Origin: Clostridium sp. D53t1_180928_C8
Lineage (GTDB): Bacteria > Bacillota > Clostridia > Clostridiales > Clostridiaceae
Assembly: GCF_015667795.1 (NCBI RefSeq)
Contig: NZ_JADPEL010000006.1
Span: 62,001-126,000 of the forward strand
Reading direction: 5' to 3'
DNA: 64,000 bases
The translations under genes and the position numbers were made by a program. A model generated the notes under the pieces. It ran no database searches, was not told where the DNA came from, and saw nothing but the letters and a program-made list of their open reading frames with translations. Position 1 is the first letter of the stretch. Each line of letters starts with the position of its first letter. Below are positions 1-8,221 of the stretch, one piece after another.

Positions 1-395
1 TGAACTTTAAATATAGCATTTACTCTAGGATGTCTTAAACTTAATACTCTATTATTTAACATAGTATCTAAATTGCATTCTAAACTCTCCTTGTTAACTT
101 CTATTGGTAACTCATCTATTGCATTATTTATAATATCTAAAATTTCAACTACAATCTCAAATTTATTTAATTTATTATTACTTTCTTTTACTTCTCCTTT
201 AATTGATACTACAGATTCTAATTTAAAATTAGATATATTAATACTATTATCAACTATACATTGGACTAACCCACTTCTATCTCTTACTATGAGAAAAGAT
301 ATATTTTTTAACTTTCTAATTTTACATATCCATCCTTGTATATTAACTTTATTATTAATGCAATTATTTAATTCACTAACTAGTTTTCTTTTCAT
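1..395 (-). CDS. aspS: Aspartyl/asparaginyl-type tRNA synthetase, 5' part (partial)
   Basis: This class IIb aminoacyl-tRNA synthetase is cut by the left window edge; only about 131 N-terminal residues are present. The visible part is an OB-fold anticodon-binding domain. It has the pattern GWICKIRKLKN, then FLIVRDRSGLVQCIVD at about residues 20-50, and ends at the conserved VLSLRHPRVNAIFKV segment that leads into the catalytic core. This pattern fits the archaeal-type non-discriminating AspRS found in clostridia, which charges both tRNA-Asp and tRNA-Asn; AsnRS is the alternative. The ATG at 393-395 follows an AGGT-type ribosome binding site (404-409). A T-box leader lies directly upstream, so expression should respond to uncharged tRNA. 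The family is fairly sure; the AspRS versus AsnRS assignment is inference. Confidence 0.8.
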   Translation of the reverse strand, partial: MKRKLVSELNNCINNKVNIQGWICKIRKLKNISFLIVRDRSGLVQCIVDNSINISNFKLESVVSIKGEVKESNNKLNKFEIVVEILDIINNAIDELPIEVNKESLECNLDTMLNNRVLSLRHPRVNAIFKV

Positions 396-474
396 TTATT
401 TTTACCTCCAAAATTCTATTAAAACTTTTTACATTTACTGTTCAATTAAATAATTTTATTGCGCGCATAATAAA

Positions 475-882
475 AATACTTAACTAAAAAAGCCCCTTGA
501 GCCTTAAAACTCAAGGGGCAAAATAACTTTGCGGTACCACCCTTACTTAACAAAGTTAATATAATAATTAAGATATAAACACAATACCAGATACTAAAAG
601 TTCATTTATTAAATATATATTAATAACAAAAAAACTCCCACTCCATTTAGGAGTGAAAGCTATTATCTTCACGGTACCATCCTAATTTAACAATATATTA
701 TATTAATACTTTGTTATCTCAAGTCCCTATAACGTGGGATATCCGTCTTATCCTACTAAAAAATTTCAGATAAGCTCCTCAAGAACGTCTTTCAATATTT
801 CTTTTCACGTAGGCTTTCACCCTCCCTACTCGCTTAAGATACTCAGTAAATATTTACTCTTTTCTTCAAAAAATTTAACTTT
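475..882 (-). promoter_or_regulatory. T-box riboswitch with two antiterminator/terminator units
   Basis: The leader reads on the minus strand toward the synthetase gene. Stem I elements lie around 740-860, including the AGTA, AGGGTGAAAGCCTA and CTTGAGGAGC segments. A possible specifier follows CTGA near 760-775; AAT (Asn) and ATT are both possible readings. A first T-box (GGATGGTACCGTG, 671-683) precedes a terminator hairpin at 639-655 with a U run at 627-634. A second, more canonical T-box (GGGTGGTACCGC, 531-543) precedes a strong GC-rich terminator at 485-519. The roughly 85 nt between the two units are too short for a second Stem I. The leader is therefore one sensor with a duplicated antiterminator/terminator module. 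Partially duplicated T-boxes are known in Firmicutes. Confidence 0.88.
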
Positions 883-888
883 TGATTT

Positions 889-917
889 ATAATACTCCTA
901 AATATATGAATTGTCAA
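889..917 (-). promoter_or_regulatory. Promoter of the T-box/aspS transcript
   Basis: A perfect TTGACA -35 box (912-917, minus strand) is followed 17 bp later by TATTAT as the -10 box (889-894). Transcription would start near 882, at the beginning of the T-box leader. Confidence 0.75.
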
Positions 918-981
918 TATATCTTAAAATTATCTATTTGTCTTAATTAAATAAAATCTAATTCTAGATTTCACTTAGCTT

Positions 982-1338
982 CTATATACCGTAATGAATT
1001 ACATACTTATTTTCTTTTATAGCAATATTAAGTTTCTTAATTAACTTCTCCAACTCTTTCGAATTATAATATAAATTAGCATTAATAATTATTCTTTTAA
1101 AATCCTTTACTGAACTGGGTGGTATAATTGTAGTACCACAATAATCTAATCCTAATGCTGGATGTCTTTTTACATGAAAATAAGTTTTTAAATTTCCAAT
1201 CTCCTTCAAGTATCTTATTAAAAGCTGTTCTATTAAATCATCACTAACTGATATACAATTATATTTTTCTGGTTCATAATCACTATACCATTTATCATCT
1301 TCAAAACTATCAATTATTCCAAAATCATGTTTTGCCAT
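982..1338 (-). CDS. Hypothetical protein, 118 aa
   Basis: This is a small soluble protein that I do not recognise. It has no signal peptide or membrane segment. The first 40 residues are acidic (FEDDKWYSDYEPEKY) and the C-terminal third is basic and helical (KELEKLIKKLNIAIKENK). The sequence HPALGLDYCGTTIIPPSS in the middle looks like the most structured part. The start ATG is supported by an AAGGAG ribosome binding site 8 bases upstream. It lies alone between the T-box promoter and the divergent surface glycosidase, so the context does not suggest a function. Confidence 0.6.
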   Translation of the reverse strand: MAKHDFGIIDSFEDDKWYSDYEPEKYNCISVSDDLIEQLLIRYLKEIGNLKTYFHVKRHPALGLDYCGTTIIPPSSVKDFKRIIINANLYYNSKELEKLIKKLNIAIKENKYVIHYGI

Positions 1339-1481
1339 ACTACCACTCCTTACTATTTATATTATATATTTAATAATCTCTAAATTTTTCTTTATACACT
1401 AAATATAATCAATTTAATAGCTATAAATTACAAAAACAACAACTGTTCACTCCAAATTTTCCACAAAATTTTAAAATATAC

Positions 1482-1551
1482 TATATTGTTAATATATACA
1501 ATATAATGCTATATTTTTTTACCATGAAACTAAAAGAATATATTATATTGT
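1482..1551. repeat. Three TATATTGT motifs upstream of the surface glycosidase
   Basis: TATATTGT occurs at 1482-1489, inverted as ACAATATA at 1498-1505, and again in direct orientation at 1544-1551. The first two form an inverted repeat with an 8-base spacer. Their position 90-160 bp upstream of the start codon at 1640 fits a regulator binding site. The region is very AT-rich, so chance is possible. Confidence 0.4.
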
Positions 1552-1598
1552 CAAATATAGCTTAGGTGATTGAAAGAAAAATATGTAAATGTTAAACT

Positions 1599-1635
1599 CT
1601 TCCCTATAAATATTTACATTATTTATAGGGGGAAG
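1599..1635 (+). promoter_or_regulatory. Hairpin that could hide the ribosome binding site of the surface glycosidase
   Basis: CTTCCCTATAAAT (1599-1611) can pair with ATTTATAGGGGGAAG (1621-1635), with a two-base bulge. The right arm contains the GGGGGAAG Shine-Dalgarno sequence of the gene starting at 1640. If the mRNA starts upstream of 1599, this stem would sequester the ribosome binding site. Confidence 0.5.
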
Positions 1636-1639
1636 ATTT

Positions 1640-4600
1640 ATGAATTTTAAAAAACTAATGGCAATAACTACTATTTTAACAATTACTATGTCATACCTTC
1701 CAGGTATGACAACAACCGCAATGGAAAAATCTAAGATTCCACTGAATAATTTAAAGGGATATTGGTCGTTTGAAAACTATGAAGGTAATACTATTATTGA
1801 TGATAGTAATAATAGTAAAAATGCCTTAATACGAGGTAATGGAAGAATTACAAACGATGGTAAAAATAATAAGGGACTTGAATTGACAGGAGAAAAAGGA
1901 ACATTTTTAAGTATTCCATCTATTTTCAATTTATCTAATGAAAAAGTTTCTGTATCTTTTTGGGTAAATATATCTCAAGAAAGTGGCACTAATAGAACAG
2001 AAAATACTATATTATTGCAACAAGAGGGATCTGGTAAGTCACTACTTTATTATGCATCATCAAATCAAAATGATAAATTAGGGTCTTTTGTTGGCGGAAA
2101 AAATATTTATGGAAATGAAGATTTAACCCCCCAAAAATGGTATAACATTACTCTTGTAAGCGATTACGAGGCTAATGAAGTGAAATTCTATGTAAATGGA
2201 AAATTTGATAGTAAGCACTCTAATATTACTTTCACAAATTCCAATGATCCATTAAGAATTGGAGATCATAAGGGTACTGATAGTTTTGCTTTAAATGGTA
2301 TAGTTGATGAAGTAATGATATTTGATAAAAATCTTACAGATGAAGAGATACAGAATATATATTATATTAACTTAACTATAGAAGAATTAAAAAATGAGTT
2401 ATTAAATGTAATAAATGAAAGTAAAAGAATCTATGATTTAGCAAATGGATTTTTAGATAGTAATACTTTAGAAGAATTTCTAACTGAAATAACTTTAGCT
2501 GAAGAAATTCTTAGAGATAATAATACAACTAAAGAAGAATATTTAAATAAATTAACATCATTACAAGAAATTAATACAGCTATAAACGAAGAAGTAAATA
2601 CTTCAATAGGAAATAAGGTTTTAATTAAATCAGATGTTAATGATGTGTTTAGAAGTATAGATAGAGCTTTATTTGGAGCTAATCATAGATATCACAAAAA
2701 TGGATATGGTACTTATGATATAGAAAATTTAAAGATTAAAGATGAATTTGATAAACTATATAAAGAATCAAATTTTGGTGCTTTAAGATATCCAGGTGGC
2801 AAGGTAGCAAATTTATTTGAATGGAAAAAATCAATTGGCCCTATAGAAAATAGAAAATATACTATTCATGGTGATCCAGAACAAACGCCTGAATTTCCTT
2901 ACTTTGGCGTAGATGAAGCAGCTAAATATACTGAAGAAAATAATAGTGAGTTTGCATATGTTTATAACATGGGTAATGGTAATAAATATGATGCAGCAGA
3001 TTTAGTTGAATATTTAAATTGTGAAGTTGGAGAAAATCCAAATGGAGGAGTAGATTGGGCTGAAGTTAGAGCTGAAAATGGAAGAATTGAGCCATATAAT
3101 GTTACTCATTTTGAATTAGGAAATGAATTCCAATTAACAAGTGAACAAGCTTATTGGACAACAGCTTCTAGTGATCCACTTGGTGCTTATATAAATGGAG
3201 GTGAATTCCAATTTAATAATCAATTTGTTGTTGAGTATGAAGATTGGAGAAATTCTACAGCTGGTAAAGGGGATGGAACAGAAAACCAAGAAAAGATGAT
3301 TAGGTATTATCCTATAGTAGATGATACCTTGGTATTAACTGTTGGTGGAGAACCTTGGCAAAGAGTTGACTCTTTAGAGAATCAAGGTGCAAACAATGTA
3401 TTTACCTATAATAATGAAACCGGAAGAATAACTTTTGGTAATGGAATAAATGGAAACATTCCTGCCTCAGGTACTAATATTAAAGTTTCATATAAAGCTC
3501 ATAGAGATGGCTATGTAGATTATTATGAAGAAATGAAAAAAGTAGATCCAAATATAAAGATATATTCATGTTATGATACTGAAAATTTTATAACTAGAAT
3601 GGGCACAGAAAATATTTATGATGGAATAGTTATACACCCTTATTCAGGTACTATAAATAGTGATGATCCAAAATATTATGAAAAAATACTTTATAGATCA
3701 GAAGAAAAAGTAAATGCAGTTAGAGCTTATGAAAATAAGATAAAAGAAATATTAGGTGAAGAAAAGGCAAAGGATGTTAGTGTAGTTGTATCTGAATATG
3801 GAATATTTAATGATAAAAGTAGATTTGTAAAATCGCAAGTAAATGCATTATATACTGCAAAATCTATAATTGGATTTGCAGATATAGAATCAGTTCCTTA
3901 CGCAACTAAGCATTGTTTAGTTGACTTCCCTGGAGGAGATTTATTAGGTCCTGGAGGTCAAGCTATAATTCAAAGTATAGTAGATAACTCAACTGGCGAA
4001 ATAGACTTTGTATCTACCCCTTCAGCCAAAGTATTTACTTTGTTTAATAACCTTACTGGAACTAATGTACTAAATGAAAGTGTTATTAATAATAAAGATT
4101 TAGGAAATAACTTAGAAGCTATAGATACAATGTTAACTACAGATAATTATGGAAATATGTATTTAATGTTAGTTAATGCAGCATTAGAAAACACAACTGT
4201 AATAGTAGATGTAGAAGGCTTTGATTTTAAAAATAAAAGTGGAATAGCTATGGTTGTAGATGGTCCAAGCTATGATGCAGAAAATACTGTATCTAATAAA
4301 GAAAATGTATTAGTAGAAGAATATACTATTGAAAATATTGAAACTAACTATTTAGAGTATCAATTAACACCACATTCAGTTACAGCAATAAAAATTAATA
4401 ATGAAGAGGTAGAAACTCCTATTGTAGATAAGAGCGGATTACAATCAGTCATTAATAAAGCAAATAATTTATCTAAAGATAATTATACAGAAGAAAGTTG
4501 GAGAGTATTTGAAAAAGCTTTAAATTTAGCTAATTCAGTAAATGAAAATTCAGATGCAACTGAAACAGAAGTAAATGAAGCAAAGACTAATTTAGAAACT

Positions 4601-6043
4601 GCAATAAGTAATTTAACTGTTATTGTTAAGGAGTCACGTTTTGGAATAGAAATTCCAAGTGAGATAAAAATAGGAGATTTTTTAGATGCTAAGATATCTA
4701 TAGATAATATAGATAAAAGTATAACTCCATATGCAGCAGATTTAACTTTTGCTTATGATCATACTATATTTGAATTAGAAGGTATAGAATCTATAAATGA
4801 AAATATAATTGCAGACTATAAAATTTTAGAAGATGGAAAAATAAGAATTATCTTATCAACTAAAGGAAATCCTATTGTATCAGAAGAAAAGTTAATAAAT
4901 ATTAAATTAAAATCTAAAGATGTAGCAGAGGCAACACCTATAAATATTTTAGGTGAGATATCAGATGGAGAAGATACTATAAAAGTTGAAGATAAAACTA
5001 TAACAATTAAAGTTATAGATAATAATATTAACTTATTTATTAGGCATCTTGAAATTGCTATAGAAACAGCTGAGTCTATAACAGATGAAGAACTTCTAGA
5101 CGTTGTACCAGTTGTTAAAGCAGAATTGGAATCATCTCTTCTAGAAGCAAAATCACTTTTAAATGCTATAAAAATAGGAGAAGAAATAGCTCAAGATGAA
5201 GTAAACAAATCATTTAATAGATTAAGTAAAGCCCTTCAATTATTAGAGCATAAAGGAAATAAAACTGAATTATTAACTTTAGTAGAAAGCATTAATTCAT
5301 TAGATGAAAGTAACTTTACTATACAATCCTGGAATAATCTTAAAGCTATATTAAATAGCGATTTAGTTCAAGATGTGTTAAATGATCAAAATGCTTTAGA
5401 AGCTGACATAATTAAAGCATACAATACCTTAAATAAGGCATTCTTAAATCTAGAAACTAAGCCATCAGTAGATAAATCTAAATTAGAAAATTTAATAAGT
5501 AAAGTTAATGGATTAGATGAAAGTAAATATATAGTTGCAACTTGGTCAAAACTTCAAGACGTATTAGAAAATGCAAATACTGTATTATCAAATGAAACTG
5601 CTACACAAAAAGAAGTTAATACCGCTTACGATAATTTAATGAGATCATATTTGGAGTTACGCTTAAAACCAAATAAAGATTTATTACAAGACTTAATTAA
5701 TAAGGTAGAAATCTTAGATTCAAGTAAATATACCAAGGATTCTTGGAATAATCTAGAAACTCAATTAAATATTGCTAGAAATATTATCAATAATGAAGAA
5801 GCAACTGAAAAAGAAATTGCTAATTCAGAAAAAGGATTAAAATCAGCTATAGATGCATTAGTTGCAAATAATGAAATTAACAATTCAAATAGTACTACTC
5901 CGAATGGTACTAATAATAGTGGAAATAACAATAGTTTACCTAAAACAGGAGGTATTCCAGCGGCTTCAGTTTCATTATTCGGTGCTATTATAAGCTCTAC
6001 TGGTATGATATTTCTTAAGAAAAATGGTAAAAAAGAAAAATAA
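1640..6043 (+). CDS. Cell-wall-anchored (LPKTG) multidomain glycoside hydrolase with LamG and cohesin-like modules
   Basis: This is a secreted, sortase-anchored glycosidase of 1467 residues. The visible order is as follows: signal peptide (about 1-27); a LamG/concanavalin-like sugar-binding domain (about 40-245); a helical linker; a clan GH-A TIM-barrel enzyme (about 325-935); a FIVAR module; a cohesin-like beta-sandwich (about 999-1127); four more FIVAR-type three-helix modules; and LPKTG at 1433-1437 with a hydrophobic segment and a basic tail. The likely acid/base is E496 in FELGNE and the likely nucleophile E719 in VVSEYG. LRYPGGKVANLFEW resembles GH51/GH39-type alpha-L-arabinofuranosidases, but the exact family is not certain. 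A small beta-rich insert (about residues 529-624) interrupts the barrel. FIVAR and cohesin modules are typical of clostridial mucin-degrading enzymes, where cohesins bind dockerin partners. Confidence 0.8.
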   Translation: MNFKKLMAITTILTITMSYLPGMTTTAMEKSKIPLNNLKGYWSFENYEGNTIIDDSNNSKNALIRGNGRITNDGKNNKGLELTGEKGTFLSIPSIFNLSNEKVSVSFWVNISQESGTNRTENTILLQQEGSGKSLLYYASSNQNDKLGSFVGGKNIYGNEDLTPQKWYNITLVSDYEANEVKFYVNGKFDSKHSNITFTNSNDPLRIGDHKGTDSFALNGIVDEVMIFDKNLTDEEIQNIYYINLTIEELKNELLNVINESKRIYDLANGFLDSNTLEEFLTEITLAEEILRDNNTTKEEYLNKLTSLQEINTAINEEVNTSIGNKVLIKSDVNDVFRSIDRALFGANHRYHKNGYGTYDIENLKIKDEFDKLYKESNFGALRYPGGKVANLFEWKKSIGPIENRKYTIHGDPEQTPEFPYFGVDEAAKYTEENNSEFAYVYNMGNGNKYDAADLVEYLNCEVGENPNGGVDWAEVRAENGRIEPYNVTHFELGNEFQLTSEQAYWTTASSDPLGAYINGGEFQFNNQFVVEYEDWRNSTAGKGDGTENQEKMIRYYPIVDDTLVLTVGGEPWQRVDSLENQGANNVFTYNNETGRITFGNGINGNIPASGTNIKVSYKAHRDGYVDYYEEMKKVDPNIKIYSCYDTENFITRMGTENIYDGIVIHPYSGTINSDDPKYYEKILYRSEEKVNAVRAYENKIKEILGEEKAKDVSVVVSEYGIFNDKSRFVKSQVNALYTAKSIIGFADIESVPYATKHCLVDFPGGDLLGPGGQAIIQSIVDNSTGEIDFVSTPSAKVFTLFNNLTGTNVLNESVINNKDLGNNLEAIDTMLTTDNYGNMYLMLVNAALENTTVIVDVEGFDFKNKSGIAMVVDGPSYDAENTVSNKENVLVEEYTIENIETNYLEYQLTPHSVTAIKINNEEVETPIVDKSGLQSVINKANNLSKDNYTEESWRVFEKALNLANSVNENSDATETEVNEAKTNLETAISNLTVIVKESRFGIEIPSEIKIGDFLDAKISIDNIDKSITPYAADLTFAYDHTIFELEGIESINENIIADYKILEDGKIRIILSTKGNPIVSEEKLINIKLKSKDVAEATPINILGEISDGEDTIKVEDKTITIKVIDNNINLFIRHLEIAIETAESITDEELLDVVPVVKAELESSLLEAKSLLNAIKIGEEIAQDEVNKSFNRLSKALQLLEHKGNKTELLTLVESINSLDESNFTIQSWNNLKAILNSDLVQDVLNDQNALEADIIKAYNTLNKAFLNLETKPSVDKSKLENLISKVNGLDESKYIVATWSKLQDVLENANTVLSNETATQKEVNTAYDNLMRSYLELRLKPNKDLLQDLINKVEILDSSKYTKDSWNNLETQLNIARNIINNEEATEKEIANSEKGLKSAIDALVANNEINNSNSTTPNGTNNSGNNNSLPKTGGIPAASVSLFGAIISSTGMIFLKKNGKKEK

Positions 6044-6065
6044 TTATATTATGTATAATGAATAA

Positions 6066-6094
6066 GTAAAAAAGAATAACATCTCTGTTATTCT
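6066..6094. terminator. Bidirectional terminator
   Basis: AAAGAATAACA pairs with TGTTATTCTTT around a 4-base loop. The run of T is stronger on the minus strand, where it ends the 108-residue gene. It also lies 23 bases after the stop codon of the plus-strand glycosidase. Confidence 0.7.
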
Positions 6095-6421
6095 TTACTT
6101 CTTCTTACTATTGCAATTATTCTCCATACATTCTTGTAACATATCACTAATAGCATTTGTTAATTGACAATTTGATGTCATTAAATAGTTATTAGTCGCT
6201 TGATTATTCCATGCATATAAAAATATTAATAGCAATATCAATTTCATAAATTGACATCCATAACATTGTAATAAATTAAATAATTGACAAGTATAAAATT
6301 CATTTTGCTCATTAACAGCGCTAGTATCATCACAATAACTTGAACAAAGTTCTTTTAAATCATCTGCATCTAAGTTATTAATAATGTCATTTAAGGTTGC
6401 CGTTGTTCCCGATGTACTCAA
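6095..6421 (-). CDS. Cysteine-rich hypothetical protein, 108 aa
   Basis: I do not recognise this small protein. It carries eight to nine cysteines, including CSSYC near the N-terminus, CQLFNLLQCYGC in the middle and CMENNC near the end. A short hydrophobic stretch (MKLILLLIFLYAW) lies around residues 59-71. The only start that gives the full frame is TTG at 6421, supported by GAGGGG 8 bases upstream; the next in-frame ATG is internal, at about residue 59. The small size, cysteine content and isolation would fit a spore-coat-like or membrane-associated structural protein, but that is a guess. Confidence 0.55.
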   Translation of the reverse strand: MSTSGTTATLNDIINNLDADDLKELCSSYCDDTSAVNEQNEFYTCQLFNLLQCYGCQFMKLILLLIFLYAWNNQATNNYLMTSNCQLTNAISDMLQECMENNCNSKKK

Positions 6422-6649
6422 CTTTCTTTCCCCTCATAACTTATCTAACACTTCATAATACGTCAAAATCACAAACATTGTTACAAATTTATACTAATTT
6501 ATTTATTTAAGTCAATCTTAAGAATATTATCATTATAAATACTTATTATACTACTAAAATCGTAATATTTTACCATATTCAACTTTAATTCTACTTACAA
6601 CTCCATATTCATACACTTAAATATATACCTTAAGTAATATGTTCAATAT

Positions 6650-6702
6650 ACTCAAAAAAAGATGATATAAAATAATTTAGTATTATTTCATATCATCTTT
6701 AA
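6650..6702 (-). terminator. Terminator of the MATE transporter gene
   Basis: A long stem pairs AAAGATGATAT (6658 onward) with ATATCATCTTT (ending near 6700). It is followed on the minus strand by a run of T at 6651-6657. Confidence 0.8.
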
Positions 6703-6712
6703 TTAACTTATT

Positions 6713-8071
6713 TTATGTTTTTATATGTCCATGTTTTAATAAACTCTTTATTCTTTTGAAGTAAGTAATTCCTAATGGAATTGATGCCGCAAGCCAAGCT
6801 ACTGGATCCGCTAAACATATTCCTATAAACTCTATATACCTTGGCAGTGTAAAGGCAACTATAGCTCTTGCTATAAGTTCATATGCTCCTGCCATCATTG
6901 GGACAAAGGAATCACCTATTCCTTGAAGTGCATTTCTATATATAAATATTAATCCTAAAGGTATAAAGAATATAGCTGATATATTAAGTACCTGTTGTGC
7001 ATACATTAATATTTCTGCATCCGGATTGCTTATAAACATCATAACAAAGTATTTTCCAAGGAATATTAAAACTGCCCCTGCAATAATACTTGTAATAATA
7101 GATATTTTAGTACATTCCTTAACACCTTGTTTTATACGTCCATATTCTTTAGCACCAAGGTTTTGTCCACAATAAGTAGCCATGGTAACACCAAAAGTAA
7201 TTGCTGGTTGCATAACAAGCTGTAACGCCTTAGATGCTGCTGTATAAGAAGCAATTACTGTAGATCCAAATACATTTAAAGCTCCTTGAACTGTCATTAT
7301 TCCTATAGCTGTTATTGAAAATTGAAGTGCCATTGGAATTCCTATCTTTAAATGTTTATGATAATATCTTCTCTTAACATTAAAATCTTCTTTTTTAAGC
7401 CTTAATATATTGAATTTCTTATAAGTATAAACTAAACAAAGTATAGCTGAAATACCTTGTGAAATAATTGTTGCATATGCTGCACCTGCAACACCCATTT
7501 TGAAATTAATTATAAATACTAAATCTAAAATAATATTTAAAACTGAAGATATAATTAAAAAGTATAATGGTGTTTTACTATCACCTAATGCTCTTAGTAT
7601 ACTTGCTATTAAGTTATATGCAACAGTTGCTACAACTCCACCATAAATTATTTTTATATATGTATAAGCATCACTTAAGATGTTTTCAGGCGTATTCATT
7701 AATTTTAATAAAGGCTTTGCTCCTAATAAACTTATTAATGTTACTATAATTACTGAAATAACTGTTAAATTTATTGCACTAGCAACAGCTTTACGAAGCC
7801 CTTTTTCATCCTTTGCTCCAAATCTTTGTGATACTAAAACTGCAAATCCACTAGTTAACCCTGTTGCAAATCCATTTACCAAAAACACCATAGATCCTGT
7901 TGAACCAACAGCTGCTAGAGCATCAACTCCTACAAATCTACCAACTATTATAGTATCTACCATACTATAAAATTGTTGAAATATATTTCCTATTAACAAT
8001 GGTATAGAAAATAGTAATATTAACTTAACAGGATTACCTTTAGTCATATCATTTGTCATATTATTTTTCAT
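6713..8071 (-). CDS. MATE family multidrug/sodium antiporter
   Basis: This 452-residue polytopic membrane protein is the usual length for MATE exporters. It opens with the typical start KGNPVKLILLFSIPLLIGNIFQQ, followed by YSMVDTIIVGRFVGVDALAAVG in the first helices. A second matching half begins around HLKIGIPMALQFS, giving the expected 2 x 6 helix layout. MATE proteins expel cationic drugs or metabolites in exchange for Na+ or H+. The ATG at 8069-8071 follows GGGGGCGAT. The gene has its own terminator and is separated by 150 bp from the MocR gene upstream, so it is probably transcribed alone. The substrate cannot be told from the sequence. Confidence 0.92.
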   Translation of the reverse strand: MKNNMTNDMTKGNPVKLILLFSIPLLIGNIFQQFYSMVDTIIVGRFVGVDALAAVGSTGSMVFLVNGFATGLTSGFAVLVSQRFGAKDEKGLRKAVASAINLTVISVIIVTLISLLGAKPLLKLMNTPENILSDAYTYIKIIYGGVVATVAYNLIASILRALGDSKTPLYFLIISSVLNIILDLVFIINFKMGVAGAAYATIISQGISAILCLVYTYKKFNILRLKKEDFNVKRRYYHKHLKIGIPMALQFSITAIGIMTVQGALNVFGSTVIASYTAASKALQLVMQPAITFGVTMATYCGQNLGAKEYGRIKQGVKECTKISIITSIIAGAVLIFLGKYFVMMFISNPDAEILMYAQQVLNISAIFFIPLGLIFIYRNALQGIGDSFVPMMAGAYELIARAIVAFTLPRYIEFIGICLADPVAWLAASIPLGITYFKRIKSLLKHGHIKT

Positions 8072-8143
8072 CTAATTATCGCCCCCTAACATTTTATTTC
8101 ACAATTAAATAGAATAACATTTTTTTATATCTTTTGCAAAACA

Positions 8144-8220
8144 AATTTTAAGATGAAAATTAAACTCTTCACTAAATAATTAATTACCTACTTCAGTTTA
8201 TTCTCATCTTATTAAAATTT
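8144..8220. repeat. Long imperfect inverted repeat between mocR and the MATE gene
   Basis: AAATTTTAAGATGAAAATTAAACT (8144 onward) is nearly the reverse complement of AGTTTATTCTCATCTTATTAAAATTT (to 8220), around a loop of about 28 bases. It follows the stop codon of the MocR gene. No good U run follows, so it may be a weak terminator or an mRNA 3' stem. Confidence 0.45.
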
Positions 8221-8221
8221 A

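Noticed and set aside
73-453. Plus-strand 126-residue open frame at the left edge
   Set aside because: It is antisense to the AspRS-type gene, which has clear family motifs, a ribosome binding site and a T-box.
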